Source: Akkermansiaceae bacterium UBA1315 (lineage in GTDB: Bacteria; Verrucomicrobiota; Verrucomicrobiia; Verrucomicrobiales; Akkermansiaceae). Taken from it: a stretch of DNA of 24,932 nucleotides. The translations under genes and the position numbers were made by a program. Positions 7,082-15,172 of the stretch are shown here, in pieces. Positions within the stretch are counted from its first letter, which is position 1, and each line of letters starts with the position of its first letter. The notes below the pieces were generated by a model, which had not been told where the DNA came from, searched no databases, and was given only the letters and a program-made list of their open reading frames with translations. The stretch covers positions 39,703 through 64,634 of the forward strand of contig DBTN01000045.1 of NCBI GenBank assembly GCA_002307065.1, in the 5' to 3' direction.

Positions 7082-8968
7082 CTAATCCTGCAAGTAGGTC
7101 TTTGGCCGATAGAGTAAGGCGAAGGGGATGTAGGCGATGGCGGTGGCGAGCATGAGCCAGGTGAAAAATCGGAAGTAGGCGGCACCGTGCAGGAGGTTTT
7201 GGCCGCCGGAAAAGGGGGTGCTGGAAAAGCTGGCGGCGGAGCTTTGGGAAACCGGTTTGGGGGTTTCTCCGAGCTGGGATTGATGGCGCTGGAGCCAAGT
7301 TTCGGCGGGGTGAAACCGGTCGCTCCAAGAAATTTTCGCCGGCCCGGGCGCGGGGGTGAGGTCGATCAAGAGTCCGATGTCCCACTGGGTATTGGGCGTT
7401 TGGTCGGGACCGTCGCTACTGAGACGGACGCGGCGCGAGGTCAGGATTTGATAACGCAGCGGCTGGTTCCACGGATCGCGAATGGAGGCGAGAGCGGCGT
7501 TGACCGAAGCTTCGTCGGGGAAAATTTCGCCGTTTGAGCGGGTGAGATTTTCGATGATCGTTGCCGCTTGATCGAGGGTTTTGCGGGCGGGGATTTCGAG
7601 GCGGGTGGGGATGCCTTTGCTGAGGCGTTGGACAAAATCATCCTCGGTGCCGGTGATTTGATCATAGCCGGGGAGGATGATCGTGCGCGGGTCATTTTTC
7701 CAATCGTCCGGCAGTTTTTCGATCGCGCTGGCCAATTGTTGGGACGCGGCGTTGGGAGTTTGGATGCGGTGATTGACGACCGCGACGAGCAAATTTCCGA
7801 TTGCGACCGCGCCGAGGAAATAACACATCAGCAGCGATTTCATCGTCTTCGGCGCTTGGGTGTAAGCGAATTCCAGCGAGACAATCGCGATCATGACTTC
7901 GGCCGCGGTGAGCAATCCAAAGGCGACGATTTGCCAGGAAATGTTCGGACGTTCTCCGCCGTCGATCCATTGTTGAATGATGGCGATCAGAGCGAACGAT
8001 GCGACGGCGAAGAAAAATCCGACGCCGATTTTCCGGAGCGGCGTCAGTTGCCAAAACCGGTCAATCAGCGGATAGAGGACGTAGGAAAACAGCGGGATGA
8101 AGATGAAAATGAAAACCGAGTTCAGCGACTGGATCTGGGACGGCAGCCATTCGAAACCGAGAAAATTTCGATCCATGTCTTCGGATTGGAAAATCCAGGT
8201 CGAACCGGTTTGGTCGAACAGCGCCCAGAAGATCGCCACGAAAAGATAAAGTGGCAGCAATTTCAGCAACGCGCTGATGCCGGCGCGACTGAAGACCTCT
8301 TTGAAAAATTTCAGTCCGGCGGGCGGGACGTGGATGAATCGTTTCCGTCCCATCCAAAACATCAGCGTCGCAATGGCCATCAAAATGCCCGGCACGCCGA
8401 AAGCGAGATGCGGCCCGTACCATTCGAGCAACCAGGGCGTCAGCAGCATGGACACGAAGGCCCCAAGATTGACCGAAAAATAGAACCCATTGAAAATTTT
8501 CGGAATCAGGTGGGCATTGCGCGCACCGAATTGATCACCGACGTGAGCGGAGACACAGGGTTTGATGCCGCCCGATCCGAGACCGATCAACGCCAGCCCG
8601 GTCATCAGCCACCACGGCGACGCGCCGAAAATTCCCATGAACGCGAGCGTCAAATGCCCGAGGCAATAGACCATCGAAAGCCAGATGATCGTTCGATATT
8701 TCCCGAGAAAAATGTCGGCGAGGAAGGCCCCGAGGAACGGGGTGAGATAGACTGCGGTGTTAAAAAGGTGAACGTATTCCGTAGCCTGCGCTTCATTCAT
8801 CGGCGTGCCGATGGTGCCGTCCATCAGATGCAGATATTGCGTCATGAAAACGGCGAGCACCGCTTTCATTCCGTAAAATGAAAACCGCTCCGCCGCTTCG
8901 TTCCCGATGATGTGCGGGACTCCGGGTGGCATCCCTTCGAGGTCGGCAGGGGATGTGCGGTAGGACAT
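7082..8968 (-). CDS. POT/PTR family proton-coupled peptide transporter with large C-terminal insertion
   Basis: A 628-residue inner-membrane transporter of the proton-dependent oligopeptide (POT) family within the MFS. The signature ExxERFxxY is present as Glu24-x-x-Glu27-Arg28-Phe29-x-x-Tyr32 in helix 1. Further family blocks are FLGAFLADIFLGKYRTI (about 78-94) and the FDQTGSTW segment (251-258). Usual bacterial members have about 450-520 residues. The excess here is a hydrophilic segment of about 200 residues (400-598) between the last two obvious membrane helices (about 383-399 and 597-620). Part of it, DPWNQPLRY...SSDGPDQ...WDIG (498-532), resembles the C-terminal fold of type II secretion pseudopilins. 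Function should be uptake of di- and tripeptides; the role of the insertion is unknown. It lies downstream of the PBP gene in the same direction. Confidence 0.9.
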   Translation of the reverse strand: MSYRTSPADLEGMPPGVPHIIGNEAAERFSFYGMKAVLAVFMTQYLHLMDGTIGTPMNEAQATEYVHLFNTAVYLTPFLGAFLADIFLGKYRTIIWLSMVYCLGHLTLAFMGIFGASPWWLMTGLALIGLGSGGIKPCVSAHVGDQFGARNAHLIPKIFNGFYFSVNLGAFVSMLLTPWLLEWYGPHLAFGVPGILMAIATLMFWMGRKRFIHVPPAGLKFFKEVFSRAGISALLKLLPLYLFVAIFWALFDQTGSTWIFQSEDMDRNFLGFEWLPSQIQSLNSVFIFIFIPLFSYVLYPLIDRFWQLTPLRKIGVGFFFAVASFALIAIIQQWIDGGERPNISWQIVAFGLLTAAEVMIAIVSLEFAYTQAPKTMKSLLMCYFLGAVAIGNLLVAVVNHRIQTPNAASQQLASAIEKLPDDWKNDPRTIILPGYDQITGTEDDFVQRLSKGIPTRLEIPARKTLDQAATIIENLTRSNGEIFPDEASVNAALASIRDPWNQPLRYQILTSRRVRLSSDGPDQTPNTQWDIGLLIDLTPAPGPAKISWSDRFHPAETWLQRHQSQLGETPKPVSQSSAASFSSTPFSGGQNLLHGAAYFRFFTWLMLATAIAYIPFALLYRPKTYLQD

Positions 8969-8990
8969 GGGTGGATTTTTGAAAGGAGAA

Positions 8991-9026
8991 GCCAGAATCC
9001 AGAGGGAAGAATCCAGAATTCAGAGG
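8991..9026. repeat. Short degenerate direct repeats (AGAATCCAGA type)
   Basis: In the 66-bp gap between the PBP and transporter genes, variants of AGAATCCAGA occur three times in about 36 bases (CCAGAATCC, AGAATCCAGA, CCAGAATTCAGAG). It looks like simple purine-rich repeat growth, with no evident function. Confidence 0.4.
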
Positions 9027-9034
9027 TGAGAGCT

Positions 9035-11407
9035 TCAGTCGACGGGCAAAGCGCGGAGGGGTTCGTCTTCGACGGGGAGGGCGCGGCGTGGCGGCGGGAT
9101 TTCTTCTTCGACGGGCAAGGCGCGCCGAGGTTGCGGCTGCGGCTGTTGCGGGACCGGTCGAGCACGGGGAGCGGGTGGTTCGTGATCGTGCAGATCATCT
9201 TCCTGAACCGCTTGCGCGCGGACCGGGTGGATCGGGCAAAAATCGTTGTCGGCCAGGGCGATGTCTGCGGGGATTTCATCGGCATAGGCCGTGCCTGCGG
9301 CGTGGCACCCGGCGGTGGCACGTTTCCCGGAAAGTTTACAGAGCTCCATTTTCACCATGTTGATTTTGCTATGGAGCTGGCCCGCTTTGTAGCCGAGCCG
9401 ATCGGCGGTTTTCATGATGTCGACCCAGACCGGTAACGAGAGCGCCGAGCCGTATCCGCCTTGAATGGTTTTTTTCGGCGTGTCGAATCCGACCCAAACC
9501 GCGCAGGTCAGCGATGAGGTGTAACCGGCGAACCAGGCGTCTTTGAAATCGTTCGTCGTACCGGTTTTACCGCCGCAGGGTTTATCAAATCCGAGGCGTT
9601 TGACGGATGCTGCGGTGCCACTCGTTGCCACTTCGTGGAGGATCCGCGAAACGGACCAGGCGGAACCGGAGCTCGCCGCTTGATACGAAAGCGGCGGAGT
9701 GGTGTAGAGGACATTGCCGTCGCGGTCGCGGATTTCGGAAATGAGATATGGGCGATAGCGTGCGCCGTCATTGGGGAAAATCGTGTAAGCGGTCGCCACT
9801 TCCCAAGGCGACGATTCCCAAGCTCCGAGGTAGGAGGCGGGATTTTCCGGAACCTTGGTGCTAAAGCCGGCCATTCGGGAAACGTCCTTCACTCGATCGA
9901 TGCCGGCGTAGTTTCCAACACGGACGGACATGGTGTTTCGCGAACGGATCAAGCCGTAGGAAACCGGTTGCATGCCGCCGAATTTCCCGTCGGAGTTGTT
10001 TGGCCGCCAGGTGCCGCCGCCTTTGATTTCGCCAGGTTGGATCGGGCCATCGCTGATCTGTGTGCTCGGACGCAGGCCTTGATCGAAGGCGGCGAGGTAA
10101 ACGAAGGGTTTGAAAATCGAGCCGATCTGGCGGCGTGCCTGAAGCGCCCGGTTGTAGCGGGATTCGTTCGCGTCGCGTCCGCCGATGACGGCCAGGACGG
10201 CACCGGTTCGATTTTCCACGACGACTGCGGCACCTTGAATATATGCCGGTTCCTTGCGTTCTTCGGCGGGGATTTCGCGCCATGCGCCGCGGGTTTGGTG
10301 GGGGTAACCGGAGATGCGCTCAATTTCCCGGAGTTTTTTATCAAGCGCTTCTTCGCCTTTTTGTTGGATGCGCAGATCGATGGTGGTGGTGATGTTTAAT
10401 CCGCCCAGTTCGATATTTTCTTTTTCAAGAATCACTTCCAGATCGCGCCGGATCGCATCCATCGCGTAGGATTCTTCGAAATCGCGGCGCCATTTTGGGC
10501 GGACTTCGATCGTTTCCTTTTTTGCGGCTTCCGCTTGTTCGCGGGTGATCGCCTTGGCGTTGACCATCCGATCCAGCGTGGTGTCGCGCTCGCGGATCGA
10601 CGCCTCCATCGAGCGGAATGGGTTAAACGCATCCGGACCGCGGACGATTCCGGCGAGGACGGCCGATTCCGAAAGCGTGAGCTGCGAAGGATGTTTTTCG
10701 AAATAAATGCGGGACGCTTCACCGACGCCTTTGATCTGGCGGCCCCAGTTGATTTGGTTGATGTAGGCTTCGAGGATCTTGTCCTTTTCCATCGCGGATT
10801 CGATGCGCATGGCGATGGCGATTTCCAAAATTTTGCGGTCGATCTGATTGACCAGGTCACCGCGTTTTTCTCCGCGTTTCAGTTGGAAAACATCGGACGA
10901 GAGCTGTTGCGTGATGGTGGAGGCACCTTCGCGTTTTCCCTGCAAATTTTTCAGAGCGGCGCGGCCGATGCCGATCAGGTCGAAGGCTCCGTGTTGATAA
11001 AAACGCTCGTCTTCACGGGCGATGATGGCTTTTCGGAAATCCTCGGAAACCTGAGTGAGAGGAACCAAAGAGCGTTTTTCCCCGTGGATGCGGCCGATTT
11101 CTTCGCCCAACCGGTCGACGATGATCGAGCGTTCTGGCATCGCCGCCAGCTTTGCGAGATCGTAACGTTGGGCGCGGATTCCGTAGACGAGCGTGAGGAA
11201 CAGCAGCGCGTAAAGCCCGGCGACGACGGGATAGCCGATCAGTTTCAAGAGCGCGCGGACGGGCCAACTGAATGACCGGGTCAGGAAATTGAAAAAATAG
11301 AACGGCCAGAATAGCAGCATCGCAAGCGCCCCGCGCGAGCGTCGAGGGCTTCCCCCGGTTTTGACATTGCGGCGGTGATTGGGCTCTGGCGTGTTGCGTT
11401 TTGGCAT
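9035..11407 (-). CDS. Class A penicillin-binding protein (PBP1A-type), bifunctional
   Basis: A 790-residue peptidoglycan synthase with a cytosolic basic tail, a membrane anchor at about 57-77, a GT51 glycosyltransferase and a transpeptidase. GT51 motifs are REDERFYQHG (catalytic Glu132) and GASTITQQL (161-169). Transpeptidase motifs are the acyl-Ser430 in SIFK (430-433), SRN (489-491) and KTG (614-616). The region after the transpeptidase contains Cys690 and Cys701 in a C-x-x-SG-x-x-A-x-x-x-x-C pattern common in PBP1A tails. The protein then ends in a proline-rich tail with three near-identical hexapeptides RALPVE/D (762-767, 775-780, 785-790). All catalytic residues are present. It polymerises and crosslinks peptidoglycan on the outer face of the inner membrane. 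It diverges from the HtrA-like gene. Confidence 0.95.
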   Translation of the reverse strand: MPKRNTPEPNHRRNVKTGGSPRRSRGALAMLLFWPFYFFNFLTRSFSWPVRALLKLIGYPVVAGLYALLFLTLVYGIRAQRYDLAKLAAMPERSIIVDRLGEEIGRIHGEKRSLVPLTQVSEDFRKAIIAREDERFYQHGAFDLIGIGRAALKNLQGKREGASTITQQLSSDVFQLKRGEKRGDLVNQIDRKILEIAIAMRIESAMEKDKILEAYINQINWGRQIKGVGEASRIYFEKHPSQLTLSESAVLAGIVRGPDAFNPFRSMEASIRERDTTLDRMVNAKAITREQAEAAKKETIEVRPKWRRDFEESYAMDAIRRDLEVILEKENIELGGLNITTTIDLRIQQKGEEALDKKLREIERISGYPHQTRGAWREIPAEERKEPAYIQGAAVVVENRTGAVLAVIGGRDANESRYNRALQARRQIGSIFKPFVYLAAFDQGLRPSTQISDGPIQPGEIKGGGTWRPNNSDGKFGGMQPVSYGLIRSRNTMSVRVGNYAGIDRVKDVSRMAGFSTKVPENPASYLGAWESSPWEVATAYTIFPNDGARYRPYLISEIRDRDGNVLYTTPPLSYQAASSGSAWSVSRILHEVATSGTAASVKRLGFDKPCGGKTGTTNDFKDAWFAGYTSSLTCAVWVGFDTPKKTIQGGYGSALSLPVWVDIMKTADRLGYKAGQLHSKINMVKMELCKLSGKRATAGCHAAGTAYADEIPADIALADNDFCPIHPVRAQAVQEDDLHDHEPPAPRARPVPQQPQPQPRRALPVEEEIPPPRRALPVEDEPLRALPVD

Positions 11408-11436
11408 CGGCGTGACAAGATTAGCGGATGATCGCC

Positions 11437-11461
11437 CTTCGATCCACTACGGATTGCGAAG
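11437..11461. other. Imperfect hairpin between divergent PBP and HtrA genes
   Basis: CTTCG-ATCC (11437-11445) and GGAT-TG-CGAAG (11451-11461) can form a 9-bp stem with a two-base bulge and a 5-base loop. It sits in the roughly 97-bp divergent promoter region, so it could be an operator or a leader hairpin. No known motif is recognised. Confidence 0.3.
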
Positions 11462-11504
11462 TCAGACAAGCGGGAAAGGCGGCGACGCTCTGAAACATAC
11501 AACG

Positions 11505-12503
11505 ATGAAAGCGCTGCCGATATTCACTCTCGCCTTAGCTTCTCTTTGGCTGGCTCCCGCGGGACCGGTTTTGTATGGACGGGAACCAGTTAAGACTCTG
11601 ACTCAAATTTCCGCGCTGGAGAACAAAAGCGTCGCCGTGGCGAAGAAGGTCATGCCCGCGACAGTCGCATTGGTTTCCGAAAAACTCGGTTCGTCCGGTT
11701 CGGGAGTTATCATTACCGAAGACGGCCTGATTTTGACAGCGGCTCACGTGATTCAAGGCGCGGAGGAGGTGCAGGTCGTTTTTCAAGATGGCAGACAGAC
11801 TTTGGGAAAAGTGCTCGGTGCCAATTACTCCAAGGACATCGCGATGGTGAAAATCGTCGAAAAAGGTCCGTGGCCGTTTGTGAAACAAGGCGTTTCCAAG
11901 CCGCTTGAGGCGGGCGATTGGGTGGTGGCAGTGGGTCACTCGGCCGGTTTTGATCCGGGGCGGACGGCGCCGGTTCGTTTCGGCACCGTTGTTTCCAAAG
12001 GTCCGGGGAACTTTTTGACGACCGATTGCAAACTGATCGGCGGCGATTCCGGCGGGCCATTGTTTGACCTCGAAGGCAACATCGTCGCGATCCACTCGTC
12101 GATCGGCGTCTCTGCGGAAAACAACAACCACGCGGGAATCGACGGATTTCGCGAAGATTGGGACCGGTTGCTGGCAGGCGATTCGTGGGGAAAACTTTCG
12201 ATGAATCCGCTGGCGAATCCGGAGCGGCCGGTATTGGGAATCGAGATGGGAATGTCGCGCGGAATGAAGGGCGTGCCGGTTGTCGGTTTTTACCCGAGGT
12301 CTCCCGCCGCAGCGGCGGGCATGAAACCGGGCGACGTCATTCGTGTGCTGGACGGCAGCGAAATCCGGCGAAACAGCGACCTGGAGCAACTTTTGGTGAA
12401 ACGAACGGCTGGAGACACGGTTAAAATTGGCGTCTCTCGTGCTGGGAAGGATCTGGAGTTCGAGGTGGTCCTTGGCCGGTTTGATGAACTTTACGGGGAA
12501 TAA
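11505..12503 (+). CDS. HtrA/Deg-like trypsin-fold serine protease with one PDZ domain, secreted
   Basis: A 332-residue periplasmic protease. The signal peptide spans residues 1-25 when started at ATG 11505; a longer start at 11379 would bury it behind 42 unrelated residues. The catalytic triad is complete: His81 in LTAAHVI, Asp111 in SKDIAMVKI and Ser182 in GGDSGGPLF. A single PDZ domain follows at about 242-325 (VLGIEMG, SPAAAAGMKPGDVIRVLDG). HtrA proteins degrade or refold misfolded envelope proteins, and the PDZ domain senses or binds substrate C-termini. Fourteen bases downstream is a related protein lacking the triad, and the two are almost certainly co-transcribed. Confidence 0.93.
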   Translation: MKALPIFTLALASLWLAPAGPVLYGREPVKTLTQISALENKSVAVAKKVMPATVALVSEKLGSSGSGVIITEDGLILTAAHVIQGAEEVQVVFQDGRQTLGKVLGANYSKDIAMVKIVEKGPWPFVKQGVSKPLEAGDWVVAVGHSAGFDPGRTAPVRFGTVVSKGPGNFLTTDCKLIGGDSGGPLFDLEGNIVAIHSSIGVSAENNNHAGIDGFREDWDRLLAGDSWGKLSMNPLANPERPVLGIEMGMSRGMKGVPVVGFYPRSPAAAAGMKPGDVIRVLDGSEIRRNSDLEQLLVKRTAGDTVKIGVSRAGKDLEFEVVLGRFDELYGE

Positions 12504-12517
12504 CGAAAATTTCGAAG

Positions 12518-13732
12518 ATGAAAAAATCGATGAAGTGGATCTGGTTGGGATTGCTGTTGCCGAGCGCGGCCCTTGCTCAGCGCGATATTCCATTGCTTTT
12601 GCCTGAGGAGCGGAAAGCGGTCGATGAGCAGTCGCGGGAATTCGTTGACGCGGTGACACCGGTTTTGGCGGAGGCGGCGAAATCGACCGTCTCGATCTGG
12701 TCGGGCCGGACGCGTTTGGCCTATGGCACGGTCATTGAAGATGGGACGAAAATTTTAACGAAGTGGAGCGAGATTGCGGAAAATCAAAATGCGCTGCGAG
12801 CCGGGGTGGGCGGCGACGACGTGCGCGCTGTTTCGGTTTCCGGAGTTTATGAAGACGAGGATCTTGCCGTGCTTTCGATCATCGGAGAACCGCTGACGCC
12901 GGTAAAATGGTCGCTCGAAGAGCCGGGCCTCGGGCGGTTTTTGCTCGCGCCTCAACCCACCGGGAAACTCGCGGCGAATGGTGTCGTCAGTGTTTTGCAA
13001 CGGAATCTGCGGCTGACGGATCAAGCGTTTCTCGGGATTTCCGGCGATCGGGAATTTGAAGGCCCGGGGGTGAAAATCGGCGCTGTCCAGCCGGAATCCG
13101 GTGCTGAAGCCGGGGGGCTTAAAGCGGGCGATATCATTCTGCGCATCGGTGAAAGAACGATTTCCGGTTTTCAGGAACTGAGAAATGCCCTGCTCGGCAC
13201 CTTGCCTGGCAGTCGGGTGGACGTCGCGGTGAACCGCAATGGAAGTGAGATGGAGTTTGAAATCACTCTCGGGAAAAATTCCGATCAAAACGCCCAGCTA
13301 TCGCCAGCGCGGTTGTTGCAGATGGAGCAGATGGGTGCGCGGCTCAGCCGGGTGCGCGGTTCATTTTCCAAGGTCGTCGAAACCGATATGGAACCGAACC
13401 CTGATCAAATCGGCGGACCGGTTACAAATCTCAAAGGCGAAGTTGTCGGAATCACCATGGCGCGTGCCGGACGGACGCGCGCCTACATGATGCCGTCTGC
13501 CGCAGTCATCGATTTGCTGAAACAGCCTGCGATCGAGCCGTCCCTTGCCAAAGTCGCCCCGGTGGCCGAGCCGCCAATGATCGCGTCCCAGGTTCCGCGC
13601 GGTGGGGAAAACCTTCCCCGCCTGCCCGATGCCCGGCAACACAATGACCGCATGCGCCGCCACCTCTCGGATATGGAAAGACTGATGGAAAACATCAGCG
13701 AAGAGCTGGAAGCCCTGGAAGCGGGGAGGTGA
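12518..13732 (+). CDS. HtrA-like pseudoprotease with PDZ placed inside the barrel region, secreted
   Basis: This 404-residue protein has a signal peptide (1-20, ALA cleavage). The N-terminal part keeps trypsin-fold strands, but the triad is lost. ILTKWSEI (79-86) aligns with the ILTAAHVI of the neighbour, putting Ser84 where His should be. Asp115 is kept in EDLAVL. DQIGGPVTNLKGEVVGI (296-312) aligns with GDSGGPL, with Ile298 replacing the nucleophile Ser. A PDZ domain lies at about 170-252, before rather than after the GGP strand. The C-terminus (about 372-402) is a charged helix likely to form a coiled coil. A substrate-binding or regulatory partner of the active protease is the simplest inference. 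I recall similar proteins in Planctomycetota, but could not search. Confidence 0.85.
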   Translation: MKKSMKWIWLGLLLPSAALAQRDIPLLLPEERKAVDEQSREFVDAVTPVLAEAAKSTVSIWSGRTRLAYGTVIEDGTKILTKWSEIAENQNALRAGVGGDDVRAVSVSGVYEDEDLAVLSIIGEPLTPVKWSLEEPGLGRFLLAPQPTGKLAANGVVSVLQRNLRLTDQAFLGISGDREFEGPGVKIGAVQPESGAEAGGLKAGDIILRIGERTISGFQELRNALLGTLPGSRVDVAVNRNGSEMEFEITLGKNSDQNAQLSPARLLQMEQMGARLSRVRGSFSKVVETDMEPNPDQIGGPVTNLKGEVVGITMARAGRTRAYMMPSAAVIDLLKQPAIEPSLAKVAPVAEPPMIASQVPRGGENLPRLPDARQHNDRMRRHLSDMERLMENISEELEALEAGR

Positions 13733-13750
13733 GTTGATTTCCCCGCTTTC
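13717..13750. terminator. Hairpin between convergent genes, probable bidirectional terminator
   Basis: AAGCGGGGA (13719-13727) and TCCCCGCTT (13740-13748) form a perfect 9-bp stem with a 12-base loop that contains the pseudoprotease stop codon. It lies between two convergent genes. No T-run follows on either strand, so the call rests on the stem and its position. Confidence 0.4.
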
Positions 13751-13758
13751 GACATTCA

Positions 13759-14223
13759 CTACCGCGTGTAGTGATCGACACACAGGTTCGGTGCCTGACT
13801 CATTTGGTCGGTTGTGCCGAAGTAGGTTCCACCGAAAGGCTTTCCTGTATCCGTGTCGTAAAACGTGAGATGTAGGTATCCTTTATGTTTCACAGTGATC
13901 GTCACTTCAAACTGTCCCGTACCTTTTGTCGTCGAGATACCTTGAGTGGCATCTGTTTCTTCCACCCCATCTCCTTCAGTTTGTGTAAGGAGAAGTTGAA
14001 GGCTAGCCTCGGTTCTCGATTCAAGCCGGAAATAGCCCTTAATGGTGATCGTGTCTCCTTGTTCTAGGCGAGGTGAGGTCGATAAGACTTCGTCGATTCG
14101 GATGACGTCGCCGTCCCTAAATGCCTTTGCGCCCAGTTGGATCGGAACCGGCTGCTGGAGCGGTTTCGCAGAGAGGGTCGCCGCCATGATAGCTGCGATT
14201 AAAGAGACGATTGTCAGTTTCAT
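13759..14223 (-). CDS. Small secreted protein of unknown function
   Basis: A 154-residue protein with a clear signal peptide (1-19, cleavage near TLSA-KP). The mature part is polar and rich in Thr and Gly, with alternating hydrophobic patterns (TITIKGYFRLES, QFEVTITVKHKGYLHLTFYD) that suggest one small beta-sandwich. A single Cys (148) lies near the C-terminus. I do not recognise the family. It differs from its neighbours in two ways: its GC content looks lower, and it has a strong ribosome site, AGGAAGGA (14240-14233 on the minus strand), 9 bases before the ATG. Both hint at acquisition from elsewhere or high expression. It is separated from the upstream hemQ by a terminator, so it should have its own promoter. 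Confidence 0.75.
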   Translation of the reverse strand: MKLTIVSLIAAIMAATLSAKPLQQPVPIQLGAKAFRDGDVIRIDEVLSTSPRLEQGDTITIKGYFRLESRTEASLQLLLTQTEGDGVEETDATQGISTTKGTGQFEVTITVKHKGYLHLTFYDTDTGKPFGGTYFGTTDQMSQAPNLCVDHYTR

Positions 14224-14232
14224 GGATCTATT

Positions 14233-14240
14233 TCCTTCCT
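14233..14240 (-). promoter_or_regulatory. Strong Shine-Dalgarno for the small secreted protein
   Basis: AGGAAGGA on the minus strand, 9 bases before the ATG at 14223. It is unusual because most genes in this window lack a recognisable Shine-Dalgarno, and it fixes the start codon. Confidence 0.65.
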
Positions 14241-14275
14241 GATATAAGCGCTAAGTGCCCGCTGTAGGTAAAGCC

Positions 14276-14309
14276 GAAACGAAAAGGCAGAAGCGATCTG
14301 CTTCTGCCT
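14276..14309 (-). terminator. Rho-independent terminator of the hemQ operon
   Basis: On the minus strand, AGGCAGAAGC and GCTTCTGCCT (14309-14300 and 14294-14285) form a perfect 10-bp stem with a 5-base loop, followed by TTTTCGTTTC. It begins about 27 bases after the hemQ stop. Confidence 0.75.
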
Positions 14310-14336
14310 CGGACGTTTTTCAAACGGTTCCGTCTG

Positions 14337-15164
14337 TCACAGACAGATCCGTCGGAACAGCACATCGAGCGGGAGCTGCATGCCGATATAAAAGTCTCCG
14401 AATTCGCCGTAGCGGGCGGTGACTTCATCGAAACGCATTTCATAAACGATCGATTTGATGTCGATCGTGTCTTTGGCGAGCAGCGTGACGCCCCATTCGT
14501 ATTCGTCCAAACCGGTGGAACCGGTGATGAGTTGGAGGATGCGACCGGAATAGGAGCGACCGACACGCGCGTGCCCGGCCATGAGTTTCGAGCGGGTTTC
14601 GAAATCGAGCGAATACCAGTTGTCCGCGCCGTTGCGGCGTTTGGACATTGGGTAAAAACAAATCACCGGCCAATCCGGCAGGACCGGATATAGGCGATGT
14701 TTGAGATAATGCGCCATCCGTTCGTCGAATTCCTTCAGGCTGGCCTCGAATTCCGGGCTGCCTTCGGTGAGGCCTTTTTCCGCGATCAATGTCTCGGCGG
14801 CGTATTTCTCGCGGGTCGTGGTGTATTCCGAACCTTCGGTCTGGGAAAGGTAGGAATAGGACGGGCTGAGGATTTCCGGGCCGAGCGAGAGGGTGAGCTG
14901 TTTTTCGAATCCGTTTGCAACGTGCAGATCCGGGGTCAGCAGCATAAATCCGATGTCGGCTTTGGGCGTGGCGATCGAAAAGATGAGCAGGTGCGTGTCG
15001 GGAGTTGCGCGGATTTCCTGCACGAGCTCGGTGAGTCGCGTTTTTGCTTGGCGTTTTTCCTCATCGCTGAACAACGCCCACTGAGCGTGATCGACGTGGT
15101 AAAAGAGGTGCATCACGTGCCACCCTTCGCGGGGCACAATCGGGGCGATTTCCGTGTTTGGCAT
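14337..15164 (-). CDS. hemQ: Coproheme decarboxylase (HemQ/ChdC), chlorite dismutase fold
   Basis: HemQ converts iron-coproporphyrin III to protoheme by two oxidative decarboxylations, the last step of the coproporphyrin-dependent heme pathway. Counting from TTG 15176, the catalytic Tyr is Tyr175 in FYPMSKRR, the axial heme ligand is His202 in LMAGHARVGRSY, and the Gln of the Firmicutes-type enzymes is Gln215 in RILQLITGSTGLDEYEWGVTL. Lack of the distal Arg context of true chlorite dismutases supports HemQ. I place the start at ATG 15164 (275 residues); TTG 15176 would add four residues and overlap the preceding stop by four bases. It is translated with the acidic membrane protein upstream. 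No other heme genes lie nearby. Confidence 0.9.
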   Translation of the reverse strand: MPNTEIAPIVPREGWHVMHLFYHVDHAQWALFSDEEKRQAKTRLTELVQEIRATPDTHLLIFSIATPKADIGFMLLTPDLHVANGFEKQLTLSLGPEILSPSYSYLSQTEGSEYTTTREKYAAETLIAEKGLTEGSPEFEASLKEFDERMAHYLKHRLYPVLPDWPVICFYPMSKRRNGADNWYSLDFETRSKLMAGHARVGRSYSGRILQLITGSTGLDEYEWGVTLLAKDTIDIKSIVYEMRFDEVTARYGEFGDFYIGMQLPLDVLFRRICL

Positions 15165-15172
15165 GGGTAAAG

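Noticed and set aside
7568..8881. Long open frame (437 codons) on the plus strand, opposite the POT transporter
   Set aside because: Its product is full of Arg, Glu, Asp and Gln with no domain or signal, as expected for the reverse complement of a membrane-protein gene. The transporter on the other strand has clear family motifs.
11535..12659. 374-codon minus-strand frame opposite the HtrA-like gene
   Set aside because: Arg/His-rich shadow of a gene with a full catalytic triad on the plus strand.
14242..14247. TTATAT (minus strand) as a -10 box of the small secreted protein gene
   Set aside because: It would put the transcript start on top of the ribosome site, and no suitable -35 box lies upstream.
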